A stretch of 64,000 nt of DNA. Origin: Flammeovirga pacifica. GTDB taxonomy: Bacteria > Bacteroidota > Bacteroidia > Cytophagales > Flammeovirgaceae. The notes beneath the pieces are model-generated. The model did no database searches. It worked only from the letters and a program-made list of their open reading frames with translations, and was not told the origin of the DNA. Shown here in pieces: positions 54,637 through 62,654 of the stretch. How positions within the stretch are numbered: the stretch's first letter is position 1; each line of letters opens with the position of its first letter. Location of the stretch: assembly GCF_000807855.2 (NCBI RefSeq), contig NZ_JRYR02000001.1:504619-568618 (forward strand). The letters are read 5' to 3'. The position numbers and the translations under genes are program-made.

Positions 54637-56496
54637 ATGGGAACACCACAAGACGAAACTCAAAGTACTGAGTTAAACGAGCAAAACTTGACAGAAGAAA
54701 CAACTTCACAATTTGATGATGTAGCAGACATGGATGATGTTGCAGATTTCGGAGATGATGAAGCCACAACTGTGGAAGAAGAATTACAAGAGGATAAAGA
54801 TTTCTCTGGTTTCAGTAAAGAAGAATTACTTGCTGAAGTTCAGAAAATCGTGAATTCATCTGATGTAGTTAAAGCTGAAAAAGTATCTAAGAAAATTAGA
54901 GAAGCTTTTGATCCAATTGTAAAAGGAGAAGAAAAAGCTGCAAAAGCAGAGTATTTAGAAGCAAACGGTAATACTGAAGGTTTCGAATACCATAATGCGG
55001 ATGTAAAATCATTCAATGATGCATTTTATGCTATCAAGAATGCAAGACGCCAGCATTTTGAGCAGATGCAGACAATGAGAGAGGATAACCTGAAGAAGAA
55101 AAGAGCTATCATCAATCAAGTAAAAGAATTGATTGAAAACACTGATGATAAAGGTGTGATGCAAAAAGTAAAAGATCTTCAGAAGGAGTGGAAAGCAACA
55201 GGTGCAGTACCTCAGCAATTTGCTGATGAAATATACAAAACTTACGGGGCATTATTGGATCGTTTCTATGACCAAATGTCTATTGAGTTTGAATTAAAGG
55301 AGTTGGATAGACAACATAATCTAAAAGCAAAGAAAGCCCTTATCGAAAGAGCTGAGAAACTTTTAGAGGTAGAGAATATTTCTGAAGCAGTTGTTTTATT
55401 AAACAACTTGCACGAAGAATTTAGATCTATCGGACCAGTTCCTAAAGAAGAAAGAGACACTATTTGGAATGCATTCAAAGAAATCTCTGACAAGATCTAT
55501 GAAAAGAAAAGACAATACGCAGAAGAGTTTAAGGTTGTTTTAGATCAAAACATGAAACTTAAGCAAGCACTTTGTCTTAAAGTAGAGCCATTCTCAACTT
55601 TTGATACTGACCGTATTAAAATATGGAATGAAGAGACAAAACGTCTTTTAGAAGTACAAAAAGAATGGGAAGCAATTGGTCCTGTACCAAGAGAAGTAGC
55701 TTCTGGAATTAACAAACAATTCTGGGCTAACTTTAAACAATTCTTTGCGAACAAAAATAAATTCTTTGAAGTATTAGAAGCACAAAGAGCTGAAAATCTT
55801 GATAAGAAAAAGGTTTTAGTAGCTAAAGCTGAAGAATTAAAAGAAAGTTCTGATTGGAATGCTACAGCTGATGCTTTAATCGCTCTTCAAAGAGAATGGA
55901 AAGCAATTGGACCTGTTCCTGAGAAATTTAGAGATTCTGTATACCTTGAGTTCAAAACTGCTTGTGACGCTTTCTTTGAAAGAAAGAGAGACAAGAGAAA
56001 AGAAGAAAACAAAGAGTATACTGAAAACTTAAATAAGAAAGAAGAGATCATTCTTGAATTGAACAAATTGACTGAAGATGAGTCTAAATTTGATCAAACA
56101 CTTCTTGATGAAAAAACAGCAGCATTCTTTGCTATTGGTTTTGTTCCAAGAAAAGAGAAAGATGCTATTGTTGATAAATTCGTTGCTGCAGTTGAAGCTT
56201 ATGTTGCTACTGCTGAAGAATTAGACGAGAAAGGTAAACTACAGGCATTAGCGGGTATTTTTAATAAAATCCCTGCAGGTGGTAGAAAGTTCAGAAACCA
56301 AGAGCAAAATATCAGAAACAAGATTAAAACTCACGAAGATGATATTGCTTTATGGCAGAATAACTTGGCGTTCTTTGCTAATTCGAAAACTGCTGATAAA
56401 TTATTAGCAGAATACAATGGTAAGATTGAAGCTTCAAAAATCGAATTGAAAAAATTAAAAGATCAATTGAGAGTGATACAATCAATCGAAGATTAA
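54637..56496 (+). CDS. DUF349 repeat protein
   Basis: 619 residues from the ATG at 54637; an in-frame TTG upstream is unlikely. The acidic N-terminus (about residues 1-65) is followed by DUF349 units, each ending in a phrase like LQKEWKATGAVP, LHEEFRSIGPVP, VQKEWEAIGPVP, LQREWKAIGPVP and FFAIGFVPRKEK, at roughly 70-residue spacing. The chain is highly helical and charged. DUF349 proteins of Bacteroidota have been suggested to bind nucleic acid or ribosomes, but the function is not established. Confidence 0.93.
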   Translation: MGTPQDETQSTELNEQNLTEETTSQFDDVADMDDVADFGDDEATTVEEELQEDKDFSGFSKEELLAEVQKIVNSSDVVKAEKVSKKIREAFDPIVKGEEKAAKAEYLEANGNTEGFEYHNADVKSFNDAFYAIKNARRQHFEQMQTMREDNLKKKRAIINQVKELIENTDDKGVMQKVKDLQKEWKATGAVPQQFADEIYKTYGALLDRFYDQMSIEFELKELDRQHNLKAKKALIERAEKLLEVENISEAVVLLNNLHEEFRSIGPVPKEERDTIWNAFKEISDKIYEKKRQYAEEFKVVLDQNMKLKQALCLKVEPFSTFDTDRIKIWNEETKRLLEVQKEWEAIGPVPREVASGINKQFWANFKQFFANKNKFFEVLEAQRAENLDKKKVLVAKAEELKESSDWNATADALIALQREWKAIGPVPEKFRDSVYLEFKTACDAFFERKRDKRKEENKEYTENLNKKEEIILELNKLTEDESKFDQTLLDEKTAAFFAIGFVPRKEKDAIVDKFVAAVEAYVATAEELDEKGKLQALAGIFNKIPAGGRKFRNQEQNIRNKIKTHEDDIALWQNNLAFFANSKTADKLLAEYNGKIEASKIELKKLKDQLRVIQSIED

Positions 56497-56613
56497 TCTT
56501 TTTAGATATTAATATAGAAGCCTTACAATTAATTTTGTAGGGCTTTTTTATGCGTGACTACTGCACTGTTCTTACCTAATTTTACCCTATTAATATTAAA
56601 CCTAATATTTTAT

Positions 56614-57423
56614 ATGAGCAAAGATAATTTAATTAAAAAATTTTTGTTAGTCTTAGTTTGTACCCTTTTTGGCTGTTCTGCTAATACTCAAACAAAAGAA
56701 AAACTACAGCAAACTGATTTCGATATTGAATCTGTCAATAATAATGTTACTAGTAATGAAGAGGAGACAATCTCTGATGATATAGAAATTGAATGGGACA
56801 CGGCTTGGAATGTTATGACTAAAGAAGAGCAAGAAGATTTATCCCTTTATGGTTACGATACTTCAGATACTTTTATCGAGTTTGATCAGAAAACCATTGA
56901 CACAAGAATACTTCAACATATTACTAAAGGAAAAGAATATACTTCAGGAAAGAAATATTCAGACCGTTTTATGATTATGGTCGATATGGGAATTCATTCA
57001 GGAAAAAATAGAATGTTTGTCTATGATTTAAATCAAAAGAAAGTAATCAAAAAAATGTTGGTGTCACATGGGTGTGGCGACCATACTTGGGGAGTAGATT
57101 ATACTAGAAACAATCCTAAGTTTAGTAATGTACCCAACTCTCATTTATCATCGTTAGGTAAATATAAAATAGGAAAAAGAGGGTATAGTAATTGGGGAAT
57201 TAATGTCAATTATAAGTTACATGGCTTAGATGCTACGAATAATAACGCTTTCCGTAGGGTAGTGGTTTTGCATTCATGGAATGATGTAACAGATGAAGAG
57301 GTGTACCCTGATGGTGCTGTAGAAGGATATGGATGCCCTGCAGTATCTAATAATAATATGAAATATCTCGATAGTCTATTGAAAAAAGAAGATAAAGCGG
57401 TACTGATGTGGATCTATCAGTAA
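56614..57423 (+). CDS. Murein L,D-transpeptidase catalytic domain lipoprotein (YkuD_2)
   Basis: 269 residues from the ATG at 56614; the upstream GTG is not the start, because the lipobox signal (LVCTLFGC) begins after it. The catalytic pattern is HSWNDV followed by VEGYGCPAVSNNNM, with the nucleophile Cys in GCPAVS. It carries the SHGCGDHTWG and NVPNSHLSSLGKY motifs of the YkuD_2 family. The predicted job is cross-linking or modifying peptidoglycan at the outer membrane. A terminator ends the transcript. Confidence 0.92.
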   Translation: MSKDNLIKKFLLVLVCTLFGCSANTQTKEKLQQTDFDIESVNNNVTSNEEETISDDIEIEWDTAWNVMTKEEQEDLSLYGYDTSDTFIEFDQKTIDTRILQHITKGKEYTSGKKYSDRFMIMVDMGIHSGKNRMFVYDLNQKKVIKKMLVSHGCGDHTWGVDYTRNNPKFSNVPNSHLSSLGKYKIGKRGYSNWGINVNYKLHGLDATNNNAFRRVVVLHSWNDVTDEEVYPDGAVEGYGCPAVSNNNMKYLDSLLKKEDKAVLMWIYQ

Positions 57424-57542
57424 TTTAGCATTTTTTAATTGTTTGAACTGAAACATTTATAGTAGAAAGTAGGTATAAGTAATTAGAAGTTAGATGAATA
57501 CGCTTAGTAGATAATAAAAAATTGAGAGAGAGTTAGATAGTG

Positions 57543-57577
57543 AACACCTCCCTGTTGTTACAGAGAGGTGTTTTTTT
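57543..57577 (+). terminator. Terminator after the L,D-transpeptidase gene
   Basis: ACACCTC and GAGGTGT close a stem that extends inward (CCTG/CAGA, imperfect), followed by seven T on the plus strand. Confidence 0.85.
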
Positions 57578-57585
57578 ATTAATTC

Positions 57586-59559
57586 CTATAAGTCTAAGTT
57601 CATTTTGATTCCGGCTCTAAACCATCTTCCTGGTTGAGGTATATTTCCGAAATCGTAATATTCTACATTGAAAATGTTTGACGCTTCAGTATAGAAATAC
57701 ATCATTTTGTATTGATAGCTTAAACGTAGATCCACTGTAGCAAATGGTTTGTAATCTGTTTCTTGTGGATTGAATTCTGCATCATATGCTGTATAACTAC
57801 CGTTTCTATCTTGGTAAATAAACTTCCAATCTGCAATCAGTTGGTCTAAGAATACTTTATGTTTCACTCCTAAAGTGACTTTATGATTTAAATGATCTAA
57901 AGCATAGTTAGATACCAAAGAATCAGCAGCAGCTTTATCCACATTTAAACCTAAATAATTAACACTAACTGTTTTGATGAATGAACTTTTACCCGTTAAC
58001 TTTTCAATATTAAATTGAGAATTAAAAGTTAGACCTCTAGTATCTAGTTCTGTTAGGTTTTGAGCTTGCCATTTATCTTCTGAAGGATATTTTACCCAAT
58101 CAATAATGTTTTTACCATATCTTACAAATAAAGAAGCACTTGCGTGATACCATTTATTATCCAGCTTAGCACCGATTTCATAAGTGGTTGCTCTTTCTTC
58201 TTTTAAATCAGGGTTACCATTGTTTGTGGGTCCTTGATAATACAAATCCGTGTAAGTAGGAATACGCATAGCTGTATTAGCCGTACCAAATAACCTTAGG
58301 TTATCTGTAAGTGCATAGGAAAGGTCAATACCTGGGAAAATATCAAATCCATCATCACCAGATTCAGCTAGTTGAGTATTGTAATTAAACATCAATCCTG
58401 CTGAAGCTGTAAATTTAGAAAGAACAACATTGTGCTCTAAGAAAATAGAATAGTTATATCTTTCTTTCCCTTTAGTATAAGCTGTATTATCTACTCCATC
58501 AATTGATATTGGATCATCAAGATCTTCTCCTAAAACATTACTAAGAATTCCCTCATAACGTGCATCAAAACCAATAGATGTTTTACCTAATTTTGATGGG
58601 ATTATCGTGTTTATATTAAAGCCCATTGCATCCATTTGATGGTAGTTATGGTTAGTATACCAACTAGCAGGATTATCTCTATACAATTCAAAACGATCGT
58701 AGGTTCTATTCCAATAGATTGTAGGGCTTACCTTAATTTTTCCTTTATTTGTAAACCTTAAAGAACCATGGTAAAGTTTATTTCTTTCGTATTGATTAGG
58801 GTATAAAGGAGTATAAAAAGAATTAGCTCCAAACCCCTTGTCAGAAATACCTGCTGTTAAATCAAAAGTACCAGCATTCACATCATAGCTACCATGGTAG
58901 TAGAAAGTGACATCCTCAAAGTCTGTATTGTTTACATATCCATCACTTTTTTTATAAGATCCAGTGATTAAATGTCTTGTCTTACCAGAAGTTAAATTTA
59001 CACGACCTGTATATTTTTGTAAGCCATATTCACCAGCCATAACATGACCATAAATATTATTTTTATCCAAAGGTTTTGTTTGAACATTGATTGCCCCTGT
59101 AAAAGCATTAGCACCAAATACTCTAGAAGCAGGCCCTTCCAATACTTCAACAGCATAAGCTGCCTCCATGTCTACAGGTAAAAATAAGTTTAAGTGGCCT
59201 GTCTGAGGGTTGTTCATATTGACACCATTTAATAAGATTAATGATTGATCAAAAGAACCACCTCTAATATTAACGTCTCCTTGTACGCCAAGAGGTCCTC
59301 TAGAACGCATATCAACACCTGCAACATAACTTAAAACTTGGTCGAAACTCTGCGCAGGCATTGCTTGAAGTTGCTCACTATCAACATAAGTGACAATTCT
59401 TGCTTGTTCTGAAAATGTTTGTGGTACTCTACCCGAATTAATAGTTACTTCGTCTAAGTAGAATTCCGATAGTTTAGTTGAATCTGTTTCTTGAGCATGA
59501 GAAAAGAAACTTATCAATCCGAAAGTGAACACACAGTAATACTGTAAAATTGATTTCAT
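57586..59559 (-). CDS. BtuB-like TonB-dependent receptor
   Basis: 657 residues with a signal peptide (ISFFSHAQ). The plug domain (about 30-150) shows TINSGRVPQTFSEQARIVT, the VRG-like GPLGVQGDVNIRGGSFDQSLILL part and EVLEGPASRVFGANAFTGAI, typical of vitamin/siderophore receptors. The 22-strand barrel ends with QPGRWFRAGIKMNLDL. It has no N-terminal CNA-B domain and no SusD partner, so the cargo is small (metal chelate or cobalamin). The leader upstream is unusually structured and carries a small ORF. Confidence 0.93.
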   Translation of the reverse strand: MKSILQYYCVFTFGLISFFSHAQETDSTKLSEFYLDEVTINSGRVPQTFSEQARIVTYVDSEQLQAMPAQSFDQVLSYVAGVDMRSRGPLGVQGDVNIRGGSFDQSLILLNGVNMNNPQTGHLNLFLPVDMEAAYAVEVLEGPASRVFGANAFTGAINVQTKPLDKNNIYGHVMAGEYGLQKYTGRVNLTSGKTRHLITGSYKKSDGYVNNTDFEDVTFYYHGSYDVNAGTFDLTAGISDKGFGANSFYTPLYPNQYERNKLYHGSLRFTNKGKIKVSPTIYWNRTYDRFELYRDNPASWYTNHNYHQMDAMGFNINTIIPSKLGKTSIGFDARYEGILSNVLGEDLDDPISIDGVDNTAYTKGKERYNYSIFLEHNVVLSKFTASAGLMFNYNTQLAESGDDGFDIFPGIDLSYALTDNLRLFGTANTAMRIPTYTDLYYQGPTNNGNPDLKEERATTYEIGAKLDNKWYHASASLFVRYGKNIIDWVKYPSEDKWQAQNLTELDTRGLTFNSQFNIEKLTGKSSFIKTVSVNYLGLNVDKAAADSLVSNYALDHLNHKVTLGVKHKVFLDQLIADWKFIYQDRNGSYTAYDAEFNPQETDYKPFATVDLRLSYQYKMMYFYTEASNIFNVEYYDFGNIPQPGRWFRAGIKMNLDL

Positions 59560-59596
59560 AAGAATAAATAATCTGAAAAAATGAAATAATAAAGAG

Positions 59597-59803
59597 AAGG
59601 CAATCTTGCAAGAGGAGTTGCAGGCCTTAATGCACTTTAAAATGATTAAAGTGAGAATGAAAATAGAAAATTAGTCAATGAAAGGGTCATCATCCTGTTT
59701 TTGTAAACCGATTAGTAAAGGTTTAGGATGATGTGAAATCACACATGGAGAAAGAGCGATCGTTTTTTTTACCACACATATTTTAACCACCTTTTTCAAG
59801 GTG
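59597..59803 (-). promoter_or_regulatory. Cluster of five inverted repeats upstream of the BtuB-like receptor
   Basis: In minus-strand order: CACCTT/AAGGTG around GAAA (59788-59803); ATGTG/CACAT (59731-59746); CATCATCC/GGATGATG extended by TAAACC/GGTTTA (59688-59733, together 14 bp with a bulge); CACTTTAA/TTAAAGTG (59633-59653); AAGGC/GCCTT with inner TGCAA/TTGCA (59597-59628). The second and third share bases, so they exclude each other. The first three lie inside the small ORF at 59671. Known cobalamin-riboswitch boxes are not seen. A cis-regulatory RNA is plausible. Confidence 0.55.
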
Positions 59804-59850
59804 TTAAATACAGAGTATTTTTTTCGCGACCATCTTTTAAAAAAAACCAT
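59671..59850 (-). CDS. Unannotated 59-residue ORF upstream of the BtuB-like receptor
   Basis: An ATG at 59850 opens an uninterrupted frame of 59 codons that ends at 59671, 111 bases before the receptor start. The protein is basic at the start (MVFFKRWSRKKYSVF), has a hydrophobic middle with two Cys (VKICVVKK, ALSPCVISHH) and an acidic end (QKQDDDPFID). Pro- and His-rich SHHPKP would suit metal binding. Internal starts (TTG 59799, GTG 59790) are possible. The frame overlaps hairpins, so it could be a leader peptide or chance. I recognise no family. Confidence 0.45.
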   Translation of the reverse strand: MVFFKRWSRKKYSVFNTLKKVVKICVVKKTIALSPCVISHHPKPLLIGLQKQDDDPFID

Positions 59851-59977
59851 AAAGTGATTATTTCAACTTTTTTAAGACATAAAAACGTAATCTTAAAAAA
59901 GCGTTCTTGATAGCGCAAATTTAGGAATCAAAAGGATAGTAACAATAAGAATTAGTATATATCGACTGTTAATAAAT

Positions 59978-60376
59978 TTAATTACTCATGTCGTATATTT
60001 TTTGTTTCAATACATTAAAGATATCACCCATTTCTAGACGATCAGCATCTTTTGTATTCAAATTAATTGATTGTTGATTTTGATTTACAACTTCTACAAA
60101 TTTAATTTTCTTAAACGTATCAGTTGATTTAAGATTTAGGCTTTGTGTAGCCTCAAGCATTAAATCAAATAATTGATTTTCTGAATAAGTGCTTGCTTCT
60201 ACAGTTTGATTCTCTTGATTAAAAAGGTTTTTGATTTTACTTTTTAATGATTTTGAAACAAAATTCTCTACTTTTCCATTAGTTTGGAAAACACTAGAAG
60301 TTAATAGGATGTTATTTTGTCCTATTGCCAATTGAGAAAATAAGGTAAATAATATGATTGATAATAGATGTTTCAT
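59978..60376 (-). CDS. Small secreted protein, unknown function
   Basis: 132 residues with a signal peptide (to about AIGQ). The mature part is helical and polar, with many Gln, Asn and Lys (VENFVSKSLKSKIKNLF, ADRLEMGDIFNVLKQKIYD). I see no domain. It lies upstream of, and on the same strand as, the receptor leader, but 127 bases away, so co-transcription is uncertain. Confidence 0.7.
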   Translation of the reverse strand: MKHLLSIILFTLFSQLAIGQNNILLTSSVFQTNGKVENFVSKSLKSKIKNLFNQENQTVEASTYSENQLFDLMLEATQSLNLKSTDTFKKIKFVEVVNQNQQSINLNTKDADRLEMGDIFNVLKQKIYDMSN

Positions 60377-60499
60377 AGATTTAGTTTGTTTGATTATTAG
60401 CTTTCTATATCGAAGGCAAAAATAATGAATAGATATGAGATTTTAAGTTGATGTCAAACAAATTTATGCCTTGTTAGAATTTATTAAAACAAATATATA

Positions 60500-61189
60500 A
60501 TGATCGTAGTTACAGGAGGTTCTAAAGGAATCGGAAGAGCCATTGTTGAGAAATTTTCTAAAGACGGATTTGAAGTTGCTGTTTGTGGTAGAAACCTTGA
60601 ATCTTTAAAAACTTTGAAGGAGGAATTAAAGGGAGCAGCAGAAATTCATATTTTCCAAGCTGATGTTTCTAAAAAAGAGGATTGCACTAAGTTTATTGAA
60701 GGTGTTAATGCTCTAAATAAACCAATAGATATCTTAGTAAATAATGCTGGTGTTTTTGTACCTGGCTCTATTCATGATGAGGAAGAAGGAGCGTTTGAAA
60801 TGATGATGCAGACGAATATGTATTCAACATATTATATCACTCGTGGCTTCATTAATAAAATGATGGCCCAAAAGAAGGGGCACGTTTTTAATATTGCTTC
60901 TGTAGCTTCTTTTATGGCTTATACTAATGGAGGATCTTATGCTATATCAAAGCATGCTATGTTAGGGTTTTCAAAATGCTTGAGAGAAGAAATGAAACCT
61001 CATCAAGTGAAAGTAACATCTGTTATGCCAGGGGCTACATTTACGGCAAGTTGGGAAGGTGTCGACTTACCAGAAGACCGTTTTATGAAAGCTAATGATA
61101 TTGCTGAATTAGTTTATTCTGCTTATAATTTATCTCACAGTGCTTGTGTAGAAGATATTATCGTGAGACCTCAGTTAGGAGATATATAA
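60500..61189 (+). CDS. Short-chain dehydrogenase/reductase
   Basis: 229 residues. The Rossmann cofactor motif is TGGSKGIGRAIVE (residues 5-17), the NNAG motif is LVNNAGVFVPG, and the active site is ASVASF with SYAISKHA (Tyr-x3-Lys). It is a classical SDR oxidoreductase; NADPH preference is suggested by the basic residue in GRNLES. The substrate is unknown. It stands alone and ends before a terminator. Confidence 0.93.
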   Translation: MIVVTGGSKGIGRAIVEKFSKDGFEVAVCGRNLESLKTLKEELKGAAEIHIFQADVSKKEDCTKFIEGVNALNKPIDILVNNAGVFVPGSIHDEEEGAFEMMMQTNMYSTYYITRGFINKMMAQKKGHVFNIASVASFMAYTNGGSYAISKHAMLGFSKCLREEMKPHQVKVTSVMPGATFTASWEGVDLPEDRFMKANDIAELVYSAYNLSHSACVEDIIVRPQLGDI

Positions 61190-61280
61190 ATGATTAATGA
61201 TGATATTTATATCATTGATTTGATCTTTAATAGGGGATACCTCTTATTTATTATCTAAAATTGGGTTGAAGTACTAAACA

Positions 61281-61320
61281 AAAAAACCTCTTGAAAGCTA
61301 AGCATTCAGGAGGTTTTTTT
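61281..61320. terminator. Bidirectional terminator between SDR and secreted-protein genes
   Basis: AAAAAACCTC-t-TGAA pairs with TTCA-g-GAGGTTTTTT around a 9-base loop, with T runs on both strands. Confidence 0.85.
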
Positions 61321-61334
61321 ATTGATATTTGTGG

Positions 61335-62057
61335 TTATTTATCAGTACATAACTGGTCATATACATAGACATGCTCTGCAAAGTCTTTCCATTGGAATTT
61401 ATCACCTGCGTAATATTTTCCGAAAATGTCTGGGCACTTAGTGAAAATAACTTTTTGACCTTCTTTTTTGTATTTTTTCTTTTCGATTTCAATTGCTCGA
61501 TTAGAACCTGTATCTGTCACTAAATAGGATTTATCAATACCTCCAGTAACTTTTACACCTGCAATTCCAATACCACCAGTTTGTTTGGCATTGGGGTCTT
61601 TGTACACCTTAACAACATGATCAAATCCTGGGTTAAGTAATTGCATTAATGCAAATTTGTTTTTCTTACCAGGTAATAAGGCTTGTTCGTAATAAACATA
61701 TTCTTGATCTACTACATCTTCAAAGTTTCTACCAGCGAGTTCTTTTATAGAACCAGCAGTCATAGACTGTTCGAACTTAAATAAGTCCTTTGGTTTTACA
61801 GCAAATTCTTTGATGTCTGCAGCCTTAAATTTAAACTTTTCACCTTCCGCAGTTTTAATTGTTACAGATTTTAGAACATTATTGGTGAGAGATGCGGTGC
61901 TTACTTTACCTGTGATTTTAGTACCATCATTTTTGACTACATAGGCTTCTTTTGATTGTACCATACCGTTAACAGATAAAGCAGGTACGAACGATTGAGC
62001 GAAACTAATCGTTGTAAAAAACAACGAAAGTAGGGCTATTAGACTACTTTTTTTCAT
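61335..62057 (-). CDS. Secreted beta-rich protein, unknown function
   Basis: 240 residues with a signal peptide (ISFAQ). The mature part begins with a repeated-strand pattern (KNDGTKITGKVSTASL, KSVTIKTAEGEKFKFKAADI), reminiscent of small beta domains with a D/N-GT turn. A region with PGKKNKFALMQLLNPGF and a Cys-containing end follow. I do not recognise a family. It lies between two terminators, so it is expressed alone. Confidence 0.72.
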   Translation of the reverse strand: MKKSSLIALLSLFFTTISFAQSFVPALSVNGMVQSKEAYVVKNDGTKITGKVSTASLTNNVLKSVTIKTAEGEKFKFKAADIKEFAVKPKDLFKFEQSMTAGSIKELAGRNFEDVVDQEYVYYEQALLPGKKNKFALMQLLNPGFDHVVKVYKDPNAKQTGGIGIAGVKVTGGIDKSYLVTDTGSNRAIEIEKKKYKKEGQKVIFTKCPDIFGKYYAGDKFQWKDFAEHVYVYDQLCTDK

Positions 62058-62241
62058 TAGATATATTTTTTAAAAATATTAATAGGTAACTTTAATAACG
62101 TCAATAAATCTAATTAGGATAAGGATTTGATGTTTAAAATGTTTTTAATTCTTAATATAGTTCTTGAGATTCTGAAAAAAATAAAACTACAGAAGTGAAC
62201 AATTTGATATTTTTCTTGATGTGAAAATAGTTGAAATAAAA

Positions 62242-62268
62242 AAAGCCACTCTTTAATAGAGAGGCTTT
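62242..62268 (-). terminator. Terminator after secG
   Basis: AAAGCC-a-CTCT pairs with AGAG-a-GGCTTT; seven T follow on the minus strand. Confidence 0.85.
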
Positions 62269-62288
62269 CATTTCATTTCTTCTTTATA

Positions 62289-62627
62289 TTACTCAGCAGG
62301 TGCTTCTGTTGGAGCCTCCGCAGGAGTTTCAGGAAGTGTAGGTACTGTCATTTCAGTAGCACTTTCTACACTGTTAGAAGTTTTAATGTTTGCATTATTG
62401 TCATGAGGAATAAACATGTTTACACCAATCGACAATACTGCAAGAGAGATAGCCAATGCCCATGTAGCGTTTTCTATCCAACTTGATGCTCTTTTTGCAC
62501 CCATCATTGAGCTACTTGCAGCTCCCATATCTCCTGTAAATCCTCCACCTTTAGAGTCTTGTGCTAAAACTAATAAAATTAGTAAAACACAAACAATGCC
62601 GATAAGGATTATAAAAAATGTCATCAT
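62289..62627 (-). CDS. secG: Preprotein translocase subunit SecG
   Basis: 112 residues. The SecG core is in the first 75: a first helix (IILIGIVCVLLILLVLAQ), then SKGGGFTGDMGAASSSMMG, the conserved cytosolic loop, and a second helix (ALAISLAVLSIGVNMF). A long acidic, Pro-rich tail (PETPAEAPTEAPAE) follows, common in Bacteroidota. It is a subunit of the SecYEG channel. It is 27 bases downstream of the TPR gene and probably co-transcribed. Confidence 0.93.
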   Translation of the reverse strand: MMTFFIILIGIVCVLLILLVLAQDSKGGGFTGDMGAASSSMMGAKRASSWIENATWALAISLAVLSIGVNMFIPHDNNANIKTSNSVESATEMTVPTLPETPAEAPTEAPAE

Positions 62628-62654
62628 TGTATTGTGAAATTAATGCTTTATATA

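Noticed and set aside
59731-59746. TGTGA-TCACA as a Crp binding site
   Set aside because: The half-sites are separated by two bases instead of six, and the site lies downstream in the leader.
59560-59850. Cobalamin riboswitch before the BtuB-like receptor
   Set aside because: I looked for the conserved boxes (GCCACUG, the AGGGAA/GGUG part and CCCGCAACUGU) and found only a short GCAACT; order and spacing do not fit.
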